Both the position numbers and the translations under genes were made by a program. A stretch of DNA of 32,717 nucleotides, from contig NZ_AOMB01000031.1 of assembly GCF_000336675.1 (NCBI RefSeq), positions 1 through 32,717 on the forward strand, written 5' to 3'. Below, piece after piece: positions 1 through 7,660 of the stretch (position 1 is the stretch's first letter; the number at the start of each line of letters is the position of its first letter). The notes below the pieces were generated by a model. That model made no database searches. It saw only the letters and a program-made list of their open reading frames with translations, and was not told the DNA's origin. Source of the DNA: Halococcus hamelinensis 100A6 (GTDB taxonomy: Archaea > Halobacteriota > Halobacteria > Halobacteriales > Halococcaceae).

Positions 1-1
1 G

Positions 2-328
2 CACGAGGGCGTCGGGCTCTGGGTACTTCCCGGCGGCGGGGTCGACCCTGGCGAGAGCTTCCGCGAGACCGCCGAGCGCGAACTCGCCGAGGAGGCTGGC
101 GTCGAGGCGCGGTACGAGGGGCTCGCGCTCACCACCCGGGTCGAGGTCCGGTGTGACGACCACGCGACCTGGGGCGTGCTCCCCATCTTCGCGGCCGCCG
201 CCGAGACCACCGACCCCACCGTCTCGGACCCCGACGAGGAGATCTCGGCCGCCGAGTGGTTCGCCGACCTCCCCGCCGACACCCGCGACCGCCAGGACCT
301 GCTCGCCTGGCGCGAGCACGCGCTGTGA
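2..328 (+). CDS. NUDIX hydrolase, 3' part (5' end outside window)
   Basis: The frame is open from the left edge and ends at TGA 326-328, giving 108 C-terminal residues. A complete Nudix box is visible in the first 40 residues: the pattern GX5EX7REUXEEXGU is met exactly, with the RE-L-A-EE core. Nudix enzymes cleave nucleoside diphosphates linked to another moiety using Mg2+ held by the box glutamates. The specific substrate cannot be told from this fragment. The tail (EWFADLPAD..RDLL-like ending) is the usual C-terminal helix of small MutT/ADP-ribose-pyrophosphatase-like archaeal Nudix proteins. The start codon and promoter lie outside the window. Confidence 0.9.
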   Translation, partial: HEGVGLWVLPGGGVDPGESFRETAERELAEEAGVEARYEGLALTTRVEVRCDDHATWGVLPIFAAAAETTDPTVSDPDEEISAAEWFADLPADTRDRQDLLAWREHAL

Positions 329-558
329 GTTCTGAAAGCCCTCTATTCCACCCCGAAACCGACGTCAGCCGACCGGTTCGATCGAATGGGTACCGCTCGA
401 CAGTGTGAGACCCCACTCCCTCGAACCACGAATCCCCGGTCGACCTCGGTGGACCGCTCTCGGACGAAGTCACGGACTCCATCAGAACGGCGTGTAGACC
501 TCCCGTACCGCCGACGCATCGTCCTCGGTCGCGAGCCTGGTCGTCCGGGCTTCACCGG

Positions 559-1386
559 TCATTCCGGACCGTAGACGTCGCCCTCGTTTCGTTCGGCGTT
601 CATCCGTCGGACCGCCGCGCGGGCGTTGCTCGAATCGTAGCCGAAGAGGACGTCCTTCGCGTAGGCGTCGGCCACGTCGGCGGCGTGGATCAGGTCGTCG
701 ATCTCGATGTCGGGCGCGTAGAGTTCGACCGAGAAGGGGGTCGCGAGCGCGTCGAGGAAGCCGCTGGCGATGACCTCGACCCAGTAGGTCGTCGAGTAGG
801 CCATGTCGTAGAGCGGCACGACGAACTCGTCGACGTACTCGGCGAGCGCGTCGAGGTCGATCCCCGAGCGCTCGACGAGGTGGCCGGGGTAGGGGTCGGG
901 ATGGACCGTGAGGTAGGTCCGCCCGGGGATCCGCTCGGTGGCCTCCGCGACGAACTCGGTGATCACGCTCTCACGCCACGCGAACCGGTCGTCGAACCCG
1001 CTCTCCTCGAACAGTCGGTTGCAGCGCTCGCAGAAACAGTACTCGGGTCGGGGAAAGCCCACGTCGTCGAGGCGGACGTCGCCGCTCACCGCGCCGGCAT
1101 CCGCGATGGTTTCGAGCAGCCCCTCGCGGTAGCCGGGATGGGTGGGGCAGACGTACGACCAATCGAAGTAGCGCCGGTCGCGGGTGGCGGGTTCGCCCGC
1201 GTCGCTGACCGGCACCACGTCGGGGTTCGCGTTCGCGATGGCGTTGTCGGCGTGACACGAGACCATGCTCACCGCCTCGGCGACGGGTTCGTTGGTCCGG
1301 CCGCTCACCGACTTGACTTCGAGGAACTGGCGGTCGAACTCCGGCCACTCGACCTCCTCCGGGTTGCGTGTGACGACCCCGAACAT
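559..1386 (-). CDS. TIM-barrel glycosidase-like protein of unknown substrate
   Basis: This 275-residue protein starts at ATG 1386 (MFGVVTRNPEE); the open frame extends further upstream but that part has arginine/proline-rich shadow composition. It contains a CPTHPGYREGLLETI segment, then LDDVGFPRPEYCFCERC. The aromatic-flanked FC-x2-C element after a strand ending in Asp/Gly is a hallmark of several uncharacterised glycoside-hydrolase-like TIM-barrel families. No signal peptide or membrane segment is seen, so it should be cytoplasmic. It follows the small membrane gene by 41 bases on the same strand, downstream of pyrBI, and may be the last gene of that operon. The fold assignment is inference from motifs; the substrate is unknown. 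Confidence 0.75.
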   Translation of the reverse strand: MFGVVTRNPEEVEWPEFDRQFLEVKSVSGRTNEPVAEAVSMVSCHADNAIANANPDVVPVSDAGEPATRDRRYFDWSYVCPTHPGYREGLLETIADAGAVSGDVRLDDVGFPRPEYCFCERCNRLFEESGFDDRFAWRESVITEFVAEATERIPGRTYLTVHPDPYPGHLVERSGIDLDALAEYVDEFVVPLYDMAYSTTYWVEVIASGFLDALATPFSVELYAPDIEIDDLIHAADVADAYAKDVLFGYDSSNARAAVRRMNAERNEGDVYGPE

Positions 1387-1427
1387 AGGTGTCGTGGGTG
1401 GTCGAGGCTGGTAAGCGGTTCGTTCGA

Positions 1428-1634
1428 CTACTTCAGGCCGGCGGCGACGACGACCAACCCGAGGAGGAGCCCGCCGACGAGCAGGACGCCGCCCCCGATC
1501 GCGTAGAGCTGGGTGGCGGTCCACTGGAGTTGCTCTCCGTAGCGCATGATCCCCGCCGAGACCAGAAGCGTGAGGCCGGACCCAACGAGCGTCGTCACGA
1601 AGTCGAAGCCGAACCGGTTGCCTGAGTTGGCCAT
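1428..1634 (-). CDS. small two-helix membrane protein
   Basis: A 68-residue protein starting at ATG 1634 (MANSGNRFGFDF). It has two hydrophobic helices, about residues 11-28 and 43-65, joined by a short loop (RYGEQLQWTATQ), so it should be an integral membrane hairpin. The longer upstream reading of this frame overlaps the pyrI 3' end and is not protein-like. It lies 58 bases after the pyrI stop and 41 bases before the glycosidase-like gene, all on the minus strand, so co-transcription is plausible. I do not recognise a functional family; similar short helical hairpin proteins are common in haloarchaea. Confidence 0.7.
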   Translation of the reverse strand: MANSGNRFGFDFVTTLVGSGLTLLVSAGIMRYGEQLQWTATQLYAIGGGVLLVGGLLLGLVVVAAGLK

Positions 1635-1692
1635 GGACGACCCAACCTCGGGGCGGCCTTCGGGGTTGAGCAGGCTGACGCAGGCAGCCGTC

Positions 1693-2223
1693 TCAGACGG
1701 AGATGTGATCGGCGAGCTGTTCGCGGACGATGGTCTCACAGTAGGCACACCGCACGCCGTCGTCGAGCACCGCAAAGCGCGAGGCGACGGGTTCGCCCTC
1801 GGTGGAGATGCAGTTGCGGTTCGGACACGACAGCACGCCCTCGACGAACTCGGGCCGTTCGACCCGGTTCTTCTCGGCGACCGCGAACCCGCGGATGATG
1901 TTGATGCTCGCCGCGGGCGCGATCAGCGAGATCACGTCGACCTCGTCCTGGCTGAGTTCGCGCCCCTCGATCTTCACGACGTCCTTGCGACCCAGCCGGT
2001 CGGAGGGGACGTTCATCCCGACGCTCACGACCTCGTCGGTCGAGCTACCGATGCCGAGGATCGCGAGCACGTCGGGCGCGTGGCCGCCCGCGATGTGGTC
2101 GATCACGGTGCCGCTCTCGATCTTGCTGATCCGGAGTTCGTGGGGCGGGTGGCTACTGCCACCGTTTTCCGGCCGGTCGGCCTCGTGGTCGTCGCCCCGA
2201 CCGCCGTCCGTGGGGTCGCTCAC
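1693..2223 (-). CDS. pyrI: aspartate carbamoyltransferase regulatory subunit PyrI
   Basis: A 176-residue regulatory chain of ATCase. It binds nucleotide effectors and holds the catalytic trimers together through a zinc domain. The regulatory core begins near residue 29 ([16 protein letters not shown]), and the zinc ligands are C133, C138, C159 and C162 (CPNRNC...CAYC). The first 28 residues are an acidic extension compared with the about 153-residue E. coli protein. The start is GTG at 2223, which overlaps the pyrB stop as GTGA, so translation is probably coupled to pyrB. The overlap and adjacent catalytic gene leave little doubt about the role in the first committed step of pyrimidine synthesis. 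Confidence 0.97.
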   Translation of the reverse strand: MSDPTDGGRGDDHEADRPENGGSSHPPHELRISKIESGTVIDHIAGGHAPDVLAILGIGSSTDEVVSVGMNVPSDRLGRKDVVKIEGRELSQDEVDVISLIAPAASINIIRGFAVAEKNRVERPEFVEGVLSCPNRNCISTEGEPVASRFAVLDDGVRCAYCETIVREQLADHISV

Positions 2224-3152
2224 GACCGCCCTCCATCGAGGAGGAGGTCGAGCAGCGCCATCCGAACGGGCACCCCGTTGTGGGCCTGCTCGAAGTAGTG
2301 GGCGTGCTGGCTCCCGTCGACGTCCGGGGCGATCTCGTCGACCCGCGGCAGCGGGTGCATCAGGGTGAGGTCGTCGCGCGCGGCGTCGAGACCCGCGGCG
2401 TCGATCCGGTACTCGCCCGCGACCTGGCGGTACTCGTTCTCGTCGGGGAAGCGCTCGCGCTGGATCCGGGTGACGTAGAGCACGTCGAGTTCCGGGAGAA
2501 CGGCATCGAGGTCGGTGTGTTCCTTGACGTTCGCACCCGCCTCGTGGAGGTCGTAGCGCACCGAGCGGGGAAGGCGAAGACTCTCCGGGCTGATGAAGTG
2601 CTGGCGGGCGTCGAACTTCGTGAGCGCGTAGGCCAGCGAGTGGACGGTCCGCCCGTACTTCAGGTCGCCCATGATCCCCACCGTGAGGTCCGAGAGGCCG
2701 TCGGTGTTCTCGCGCATCGTATAGAGGTCGAGGAGGGTCTGGGTGGGATGCTGGCCCGCGCCGTCGCCCGCGTTGATGAGCGGGACGTCGACGAACTCCG
2801 CGGCCATCGTCGCCGCACCCTCGCTCGGGTGCCGGAGCACCAGCGCGTCGGCATAGCCCTCGGTCACGCGCACCGTGTCGGCGAGGCTCTCGCCCTTGGC
2901 CGCGCTGGAGGACTCGACCGACCCCATCCCGAGCGCGTCGCCGCCGAGGCGCTTGATCGCGGACTCGAAGCTCATCCGCGTGCGCGTGCTCGGCTCGAAG
3001 AAGAGGAGGCCGAGCAGGGTCCCGGCGTGGCGCGCGGGGTCCGGCGGCGAGCGCTCGATCTCGGCCGCACGGTCACAGACCGTCTCGATGTCCGCGCGCG
3101 AGAGGTCCTTCGCGCTGACGACCTGGTCGGTGTCGCCGTCCGCGAGGCTCAC
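2220..3152 (-). CDS. pyrB: aspartate carbamoyltransferase catalytic subunit PyrB
   Basis: A 310-residue catalytic chain that joins carbamoyl phosphate and L-aspartate to carbamoyl-aspartate. The carbamoyl-phosphate site STRTR is at residues 55-59 ([13 protein letters not shown]), the loop lysine is in AAKGES near 86, [11 protein letters not shown] is at 135-145, and the aspartate-site HPLPR is near the C-terminus. Length matches the family. The start is GTG 3152; no in-frame ATG exists nearby. A TATA-like element at 3217-3224 would put transcription initiation near 3194, leaving a leader of about 40 bases. That leader holds a 12-codon ORF whose TGA overlaps this GTG. The gene overlaps pyrI by four bases. 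Confidence 0.97.
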   Translation of the reverse strand: MSLADGDTDQVVSAKDLSRADIETVCDRAAEIERSPPDPARHAGTLLGLLFFEPSTRTRMSFESAIKRLGGDALGMGSVESSSAAKGESLADTVRVTEGYADALVLRHPSEGAATMAAEFVDVPLINAGDGAGQHPTQTLLDLYTMRENTDGLSDLTVGIMGDLKYGRTVHSLAYALTKFDARQHFISPESLRLPRSVRYDLHEAGANVKEHTDLDAVLPELDVLYVTRIQRERFPDENEYRQVAGEYRIDAAGLDAARDDLTLMHPLPRVDEIAPDVDGSQHAHYFEQAHNGVPVRMALLDLLLDGGRS

Positions 3153-3187
3153 GACCGACCACCGTCGCGCCGCTCGGGCTCTTCCAT
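3149..3187 (-). CDS. candidate 12-codon upstream ORF (leader peptide) of pyrBI
   Basis: ATG 3187 opens a 12-residue reading frame, [12 protein letters not shown], that stops at TGA 3151-3149. The stop overlaps the pyrB GTG start in the arrangement GTGA, identical to the pyrB/pyrI junction. The TATA-like box at 3217-3224 predicts transcription starting only a few bases before this ATG, so it would be the first codon met by a ribosome on a nearly leaderless mRNA. Reinitiation or coupling at GTGA would then serve pyrB. It is too short to judge by codon usage, and could be chance or mark a different N-terminus of PyrB. Confidence 0.35.
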   Translation of the reverse strand: MEEPERRDGGRS

Positions 3188-3216
3188 CGTTACCAGCAGT
3201 CGGTGGGCCGGACGAC

Positions 3217-3224
3217 TTGTATCT
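3217..3224 (-). promoter_or_regulatory. TATA-like box of pyrBI operon
   Basis: On the minus strand the sequence reads AGATACAA within a GC-rich region. Its centre lies about 33 bases before ATG 3187 and about 68 bases before the pyrB GTG, which predicts a transcript starting around 3194. Confidence 0.5.
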
Positions 3225-3260
3225 ATTGGGCTGACCCGCTCGGTGCCACTACGACCACTG

Positions 3261-3752
3261 CTAGGACGGTTCGACCGGAAGGTCGTGCCCTCGAAAGAGG
3301 GATTTGGCCTCCCCGAACTCCTCGCCTGTATAAGAGAGATATCGCGACGGTAACATCACGTACCGTCTTTTCACTGTACCTGCCTCGGAGTAGGAGACGA
3401 CGAATCGCGGCCGTGTCACCGGCGAACCCTCGATCGGCTCGATGGCGACGACCGAATCGAGCGGAATTCGGTGGGCACTCGTGAACCCGCGGACGTAGTT
3501 GGAAAGTCGGCCGCCAACGAGCAGGACCAACAGCAAACCCAGCCCCACGAGCAGTGTCCGGCGCTCCAACGAAATGAGTACTACCGGGAGGTATCCCAAG
3601 ACCAGTACCATCCCTACGAAGACGAGCGTGTTTCCTTCGTAGTACCGCCTGAACTGTCCGCGCCAACTCGACGTCAATCGTAGCTCGCCGGCCTCGTTAT
3701 CGAGCACGCATCGGCCGCGCTTCGTTCGGAAGCTCGTCACCTCCTCGTCCAT
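3261..3752 (-). CDS. haloarchaeal membrane protein with two helices and a soluble C-terminal domain
   Basis: A 163-residue protein with a hydrophilic N-terminal 37 residues, two closely spaced hydrophobic helices (about 43-62 and 66-82, LVFVGMVLVLGYLPVVLISL and the LVGLGLLLVLLV stretch), and a beta-rich C-terminal domain of about 80 residues (RIPLDSVVAIEPIEG...RPRFVVSYSEAG..KRRYVMLPS). That layout resembles PH-like domains attached to a helical hairpin in small archaeal and bacterial membrane proteins, but this is inference. The start at ATG 3752 is supported by a TATA-like box centred about 28 bases upstream, so the mRNA is probably leaderless. Function unknown. Confidence 0.75.
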   Translation of the reverse strand: MDEEVTSFRTKRGRCVLDNEAGELRLTSSWRGQFRRYYEGNTLVFVGMVLVLGYLPVVLISLERRTLLVGLGLLLVLLVGGRLSNYVRGFTSAHRIPLDSVVAIEPIEGSPVTRPRFVVSYSEAGTVKRRYVMLPSRYLSYTGEEFGEAKSLFRGHDLPVEPS

Positions 3753-3759
3753 TCACAGT

Positions 3760-3773
3760 ACCCGCACGCGGGT
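3760..3773. promoter_or_regulatory. palindromic operator candidate at start of 3261-3752 gene
   Basis: ACCCGC-AC-GCGGGT is a perfect 6-base inverted repeat with a 2-base spacer. It lies 8-21 bases before the start codon, directly between the TATA-like element at 3777-3784 and the ATG. In that position a bound protein would block transcription initiation. Confidence 0.4.
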
Positions 3774-3776
3774 CCG

Positions 3777-3784
3777 ATTTGTAT
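3777..3784 (-). promoter_or_regulatory. TATA-like box for 3261-3752 gene
   Basis: The minus strand reads ATACAAAT, centred about 28 bases before ATG 3752, which fits a leaderless haloarchaeal promoter. Confidence 0.55.
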
Positions 3785-3789
3785 CCTTC

Positions 3790-3819
3790 GGCGTCCAAAG
3801 ACGCCTTGTGCTTTAAAAA
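3790..3819 (-). terminator. candidate terminator after the YlbF-family gene
   Basis: Just after the stop codon of the gene ending at 3820, the minus strand carries a run of five T, then a hairpin GGCGTC-TTTG-GACGCC (3790-3805). Archaeal termination depends mainly on T-tracts, so the T-run rather than the hairpin may be the active part. Confidence 0.35.
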
Positions 3820-4221
3820 TCAGTCCTGACAGCAGCTCCCGATGCGGTCGCCGAAGTCCACGTCGAGGTCGGTCCCGATGGCGGTGTCGAGGCGTTCGAG
3901 CCTCGCGTCGAGTTCCTGCTGGGCCGCGAGATAATCGGCCATCTCGGGGAGGGCGTGGAGTTCCCGCTGGGCGTTCTTGAGGGTGTCGCGATCTTCTTCG
4001 GTGGCCTCGCCGACCTCTCGGGCCTGGACGAACGCGTCGCGGAGGCGCTCGAACTCCCGGACTTTCTCCTGGGCCTCCCGGCTCTCCTCGACGGCGGTCT
4101 TCGTCTCGACGTATCGTTCGTACTCGTCGGTCGCCGCGATCGCCGCGCCGAGCTCCTCGGCGACGGCTTCCGGGGTCCGCGCGGGGTCGACGCCGGTCTC
4201 GACGTCGGGTTCGGTGCTCAT
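3820..4221 (-). CDS. YlbF/YmcA family protein
   Basis: A 133-residue, almost entirely helical, charged protein starting at ATG 4221 (MSTEPDVETGVDPART). The central region of about 90 residues (ELGAAIAATDEYERYVETKTAVEES...FERLRDAF.QAR...LPEMADYLAAQQEL) matches the YlbF fold of short antiparallel helices. The C-terminus carries a Cys-Cys pair (GSCCQD). In Bacillus, YlbF, YmcA and YaaT form a complex with iron-sulfur clusters that affects RNA processing and development; paired C-terminal cysteines are a feature of those proteins. The archaeal role is unknown. The gene follows the alpha/beta hydrolase by 50 bases and is probably co-transcribed. Confidence 0.85.
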   Translation of the reverse strand: MSTEPDVETGVDPARTPEAVAEELGAAIAATDEYERYVETKTAVEESREAQEKVREFERLRDAFVQAREVGEATEEDRDTLKNAQRELHALPEMADYLAAQQELDARLERLDTAIGTDLDVDFGDRIGSCCQD

Positions 4222-4271
4222 CGTTCGATCACGGGCCGTCCGTCGCTTCAATCTGGCGGTGGCGGGGGTGA

Positions 4272-4928
4272 CTAGCTCATCCTGGTCTCGACCCACGCCA
4301 CGATATCGGCCAGTTCGTCCCGCCCGATCCCGTGGGCGGACTCGTACTGGTTGGATTCGACGTCGGCCCCCAGCTCCCGGAGGCGCTCGGCGGCGGCCTC
4401 GGCGCGCTCGGTGGGGATCACCTGGTCCATCGTCCCCGACCCGACGAACACGGGTTTACCCTCGATGGCCTCCGGCTCCATGTCGGCGTGTGAATCCGCG
4501 AGGTAGCCGTGGAGCGCCACCACCCACGCGAACCGCTCGGGCTGTTCACAGAGGAGCGCCAGGCTCGTGATCGAGCCCTGACTGAAACCGAGTAATCCGA
4601 TTCGGTCGGGGTCGAGGCCGTAGGTCTCGACCGCGGCATCGATGCTTTCGGAGACCAAATCGAGGCTCCGCCGGAACTCCTCCCGGTTCGGCTGGCTTCG
4701 ATGGAGGTCGCCGTCGGGCATCTCGAGTTCGTACCAGGTGTACCCACCCATCAGTCGGTCGGGCGCGCGGAGGCTGACGACGGCGAGTTCGTCGGGGAGG
4801 TGCTGGGCGACGGGCAGCAGGTCCTGTTCGTCGGCCCCGCGGCCGTGGAGGACGAACACCGCGGGTGCGGGACCGTTGGTGGGGTGGTCGGGTTCGGCGT
4901 GGACGTGTTCGAGCGGGAGGTCTGCCAT
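4272..4928 (-). CDS. phospholipase/carboxylesterase-family alpha/beta hydrolase
   Basis: A 218-residue serine hydrolase. FVLHGRGADEQDLLPVA near residues 26-42 is the oxyanion-hole strand and loop typical of the carboxylesterase/lysophospholipase family, GFSQG near 114-118 holds the nucleophilic serine, GTMDQVIP contains the acid, and SAHGIG near the C-terminus contains the histidine. The length is normal for the family. No signal peptide is present, so it acts in the cytoplasm on an unknown ester or acyl substrate. The start is ATG 4928. It is the upstream member of a two-gene unit with the YlbF-family gene. Confidence 0.92.
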   Translation of the reverse strand: MADLPLEHVHAEPDHPTNGPAPAVFVLHGRGADEQDLLPVAQHLPDELAVVSLRAPDRLMGGYTWYELEMPDGDLHRSQPNREEFRRSLDLVSESIDAAVETYGLDPDRIGLLGFSQGSITSLALLCEQPERFAWVVALHGYLADSHADMEPEAIEGKPVFVGSGTMDQVIPTERAEAAAERLRELGADVESNQYESAHGIGRDELADIVAWVETRMS

Positions 4929-5011
4929 AGCGGGTGTAGACGGGCAGGCGGTTTCAATCCCCGAGTGACGTCGACGTCACGGCCCGACGGATCTGCCCGT
5001 CGAAACACCGA

Positions 5012-5018
5012 GATTAAA
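5012..5018 (+). promoter_or_regulatory. TATA-like box of dph2
   Basis: GATTAAA, centred 28 bases before ATG 5043, predicts transcription starting at or next to the start codon. This fixes the start choice over the longer open frame upstream. Confidence 0.6.
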
Positions 5019-5042
5019 CGTCACGACGACCAATCCAGTCCA

Positions 5043-6077
5043 ATGAGTCACACCGAGCCATCGGAGGGCGACCTCACCCGAACCGGGATGTCGCTCAAAC
5101 ACGACCGTGAGTGGGACTACGAACTCGATCGGATCGTCGAGGCCGTCGCGGAGCGTGACGCGAAGAAGGTCGGCCTCCAGTTCCCCGAGGGACTGAAGCG
5201 CCGCGGCCCCGCCGTCACCGACGACCTCCGGGACCTCCTCCCGGACGACGTGCGCGTGATGCTCTCGGGCCAGCCGTGCTATGGAGCCTGCGACCTCGAC
5301 ACCTTCCTGATGCGCCGGACCGACGTCTTCGTCCACTTCGGCCACTCCCCGATGAAGGAGTCGGACAAGATCATCTACGTCCCGCTCTTCTCGAACGTCG
5401 ACGTCGAGCCGATCATGACGGACGCGCTCGACGAACTTCCCGACGAGGACGTCGGCCTCGTCACCACCGCCCAGCACATGAACAAGTTCGAGGAGATGCG
5501 CGAGTGGCTCGAAGCCCGCGACTTCACCGTGCACACCCGCCGCGGCGACGACCGCCTGACCCACGAGGGCCAGGTGCTCGGCTGTAACTACGCCTCGGCG
5601 GACATCGACGCCGACCAGATCCTCTACGTCGGCGGCGGGAAGTTCCACCCGCTGGGGCTGGCGATGGAACATCCCGAGAAGAAGGTCGTCATCGCCGACC
5701 CGGTGAACAACGCCGTCTCGGTCGCGGATACAGAGAAGTTCCTGAAACAGCGCTACGGCGCGGTCCACCGTGCGATGGACGCCGAGAAGTGGGGCGTGAT
5801 CTTCTGTACCAAGATCGGGCAGGGCCGCTGGGACCAGGCCGAACAGATCGTCGAGGAGAACGAGAACGCCTACCTCATCACGATGGACGAGGTCACGCCC
5901 GATAGGCTGCGCAACTTCGACATGGACGCGTTCGTCAACACCGGCTGTCCGCGGATCACCACCGACGACGGCCCGCGCTTCCACAAGCCGATGCTCACGC
6001 CCGGCGAGTACGAGATCGCCGTCGGCAACGAACCGCTCGAAAACCTCGAATTCGATACGTTCCACGGCACCTGGTAG
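5043..6077 (+). CDS. dph2: diphthamide biosynthesis enzyme Dph2
   Basis: A 344-residue iron-sulfur enzyme that transfers the 3-amino-3-carboxypropyl group of S-adenosylmethionine to a histidine of elongation factor 2, the first step of diphthamide synthesis. It uses a noncanonical radical-SAM cluster held by three cysteines from three domains. The corresponding residues are visible: CYGAC (C79/C83), LGCNYASAD (C181) and NTGCPRI (C302). The archaeal enzyme works as a homodimer. The first ATG of the real protein is 5043 (MSHTEPSEGD), supported by the TATA-like box; the open frame upstream runs antisense into the hydrolase gene and is not coding. Confidence 0.97.
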   Translation: MSHTEPSEGDLTRTGMSLKHDREWDYELDRIVEAVAERDAKKVGLQFPEGLKRRGPAVTDDLRDLLPDDVRVMLSGQPCYGACDLDTFLMRRTDVFVHFGHSPMKESDKIIYVPLFSNVDVEPIMTDALDELPDEDVGLVTTAQHMNKFEEMREWLEARDFTVHTRRGDDRLTHEGQVLGCNYASADIDADQILYVGGGKFHPLGLAMEHPEKKVVIADPVNNAVSVADTEKFLKQRYGAVHRAMDAEKWGVIFCTKIGQGRWDQAEQIVEENENAYLITMDEVTPDRLRNFDMDAFVNTGCPRITTDDGPRFHKPMLTPGEYEIAVGNEPLENLEFDTFHGTW

Positions 6078-6107
6078 CGCTCGAATCGACCGACGGACGA
6101 CCGCCGG

Positions 6108-6860
6108 TCAGTGCTCGATCGCCGGCTCCCGTGATGCCCGTCGGTCGGGTTCGGTCGTCCGTTCGACTTTCAGCGGTCGTTCACACGACGGACAGGTCCG
6201 GTCGTTCGGTGAGACCTGCGACTCGCATCGTTCACAGAACACCACCCCGTTCCGTATCTCGTAGTGATACTCGGTCTCGGTCTCGGTCTCGTTTTCGTCC
6301 TCGGGGCTGTCGACAGTTACGTGAATTCCACGTGTTCGGAGGGCCGTCCGCGCCGCCCGAACGTCGTCGTCAGTGAGGAGCGTGAGGGTGGTTTCGGTTG
6401 CCGTACCGTCCGTCGCCGAGAATCCCCTGGCGGAGAGCCACCGTCGGACCCGGACATCCAGTCGAGCGAGACGACCGGCCCTGTCGTGTGTGACCCGTAG
6501 CTCTCGGCCGGTTTCGTCGAGCGCGACACGCTCGATGGTCGAGAGTTCGATCCGCGTACTCCGGGTCCGCTTCCACAATCGGTGGAGCGGATCGAGCGCG
6601 ACGAGGGCGAGCGAGAGCGCCGCCACCGTCCCGATCGTCGTATCGAGCATCGCCGAAGCCTGATAGATCGCGAACAGGAGTGGTAACAGGAACCCGAGCA
6701 GTTTCCCGACCGCGACGAGCTGCCGCTTGCGCCCACCGTCGTGCCATCGCGTCCGCTGGCCGCGGAGGAACTTCCGTGGCGAGCGCTCGATCCGGAGCGC
6801 GTCGTCGCCGACCGATGCGCTCCCATCGATGGTTCGAAACGATCCCCAGCCGCCGTCCAT
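6108..6860 (-). CDS. membrane protein with C-terminal zinc ribbon
   Basis: A 250-residue protein starting at ATG 6860 (MDGGWGSFRTIDG). A beta-like N-terminal segment of about 45 residues is followed by two hydrophobic helices near 47-64 and 70-88 (LLGFLLPLLFAIYQASAML and the TVAALSLALVALD stretch), a soluble domain containing DDDVRAARTALRTRGI, an acidic ETETETEY linker, and a zinc ribbon CERC...CPSC near residues 216-235. Start choice: an AT-rich box at 6883-6893 lies 28 bases upstream, so the alternative TTG eight codons earlier would be before the transcription start. The function is unknown; ribbon and linker suggest a partner-binding tail. Confidence 0.75.
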   Translation of the reverse strand: MDGGWGSFRTIDGSASVGDDALRIERSPRKFLRGQRTRWHDGGRKRQLVAVGKLLGFLLPLLFAIYQASAMLDTTIGTVAALSLALVALDPLHRLWKRTRSTRIELSTIERVALDETGRELRVTHDRAGRLARLDVRVRRWLSARGFSATDGTATETTLTLLTDDDVRAARTALRTRGIHVTVDSPEDENETETETEYHYEIRNGVVFCERCESQVSPNDRTCPSCERPLKVERTTEPDRRASREPAIEH

Positions 6861-6882
6861 AGATCCATTAGTATCCAGTAAC

Positions 6883-6893
6883 AATTAAATTTA
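6883..6893 (-). promoter_or_regulatory. TATA-like box for 6108-6860 gene
   Basis: The minus strand reads TAAATTTAATT, centred 28 bases before ATG 6860. It is one of the strongest AT-rich promoter elements in the window. Confidence 0.6.
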
Positions 6894-7023
6894 GCGCTCG
6901 GTTGTATGATTCGTTCGTTCGTTCGCTGGTCGACGTGATCGCCAGGTTCCCGCCCACTCAGCACACCGGACCCCGGCTCCCTTCGGGCGAAAACGTATTG
7001 CGGCGGTCGTGCTCGGTATCTCA

Positions 7024-7572
7024 ATGCCCGGCGCACGCGTCGCGAGCGGCGACCGAGTCACGCTGCGAACCCAGGAATCCGAGGACGTCCCGTTCCTCCA
7101 GCGTGCGGCCGCGAACCCCGAACTCCGATACCCGCTCGGTAACTCGCCCAGGAATCGCGAGCAGTTCGAGATCCCCGACGAAGACGACGGCACGAACCGG
7201 TTCCTCGTCTGCCTCAACGGCGACGACGCGGGGCCGGGGTCACCGGACGAGGACGACGTCCAGCGGATCGGCGGGATGACGGTCAGGGACGCCGACTGGC
7301 GACGTCCCGAACTCGGTTACTGGTTGATTCCCGAGGTACACGGCGAGGGCTACGCGACGGAGATGCTCTCCCTGGCGATCGACTACGTGTTTCGGACCTA
7401 CGACCATCCCGCGGTGGGTGCGGGCGTCTACGCGTTCAACGAGTCCTCCCGGGGGCTGTTGGAGTCGCTCGGTTTCGAGCAGGAAGGACGGATCCGCCGC
7501 GACCGATTCATCGACGGCGAGTACGTCGACAACGTTCGCTACGGGCTGCTTCGAGAGGACTGGCGCGAGTGA
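7024..7572 (+). CDS. GNAT-family N-acetyltransferase (RimJ/RimL-like)
   Basis: A 182-residue protein of the RimJ/RimL-like GNAT group, which acetylates amino groups of proteins or small molecules from acetyl-CoA. Seen: RVTLRTQESEDVPFLQR at the N-terminus; a core strand with LGYWLIPEVHGEGYATEML near 104-122, where the EGYATE segment corresponds to the acetyl-CoA pyrophosphate loop; and N-ESSRGLLESLGFEQEGRIRRD, the typical end of this group. The substrate cannot be told. The start at ATG 7024 is chosen over GTG 7009 because an AT-rich element around 6990-6999 would start transcription next to it. Confidence 0.9.
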   Translation: MPGARVASGDRVTLRTQESEDVPFLQRAAANPELRYPLGNSPRNREQFEIPDEDDGTNRFLVCLNGDDAGPGSPDEDDVQRIGGMTVRDADWRRPELGYWLIPEVHGEGYATEMLSLAIDYVFRTYDHPAVGAGVYAFNESSRGLLESLGFEQEGRIRRDRFIDGEYVDNVRYGLLREDWRE

Positions 7573-7660
7573 ACCGAATGATCTGTTTTCTTACTGAGCT
7601 ACGAAATTCACGGGGTGATGACCACCGATCTGCCTACGGCGAATCGCGACGCAACTGAGA

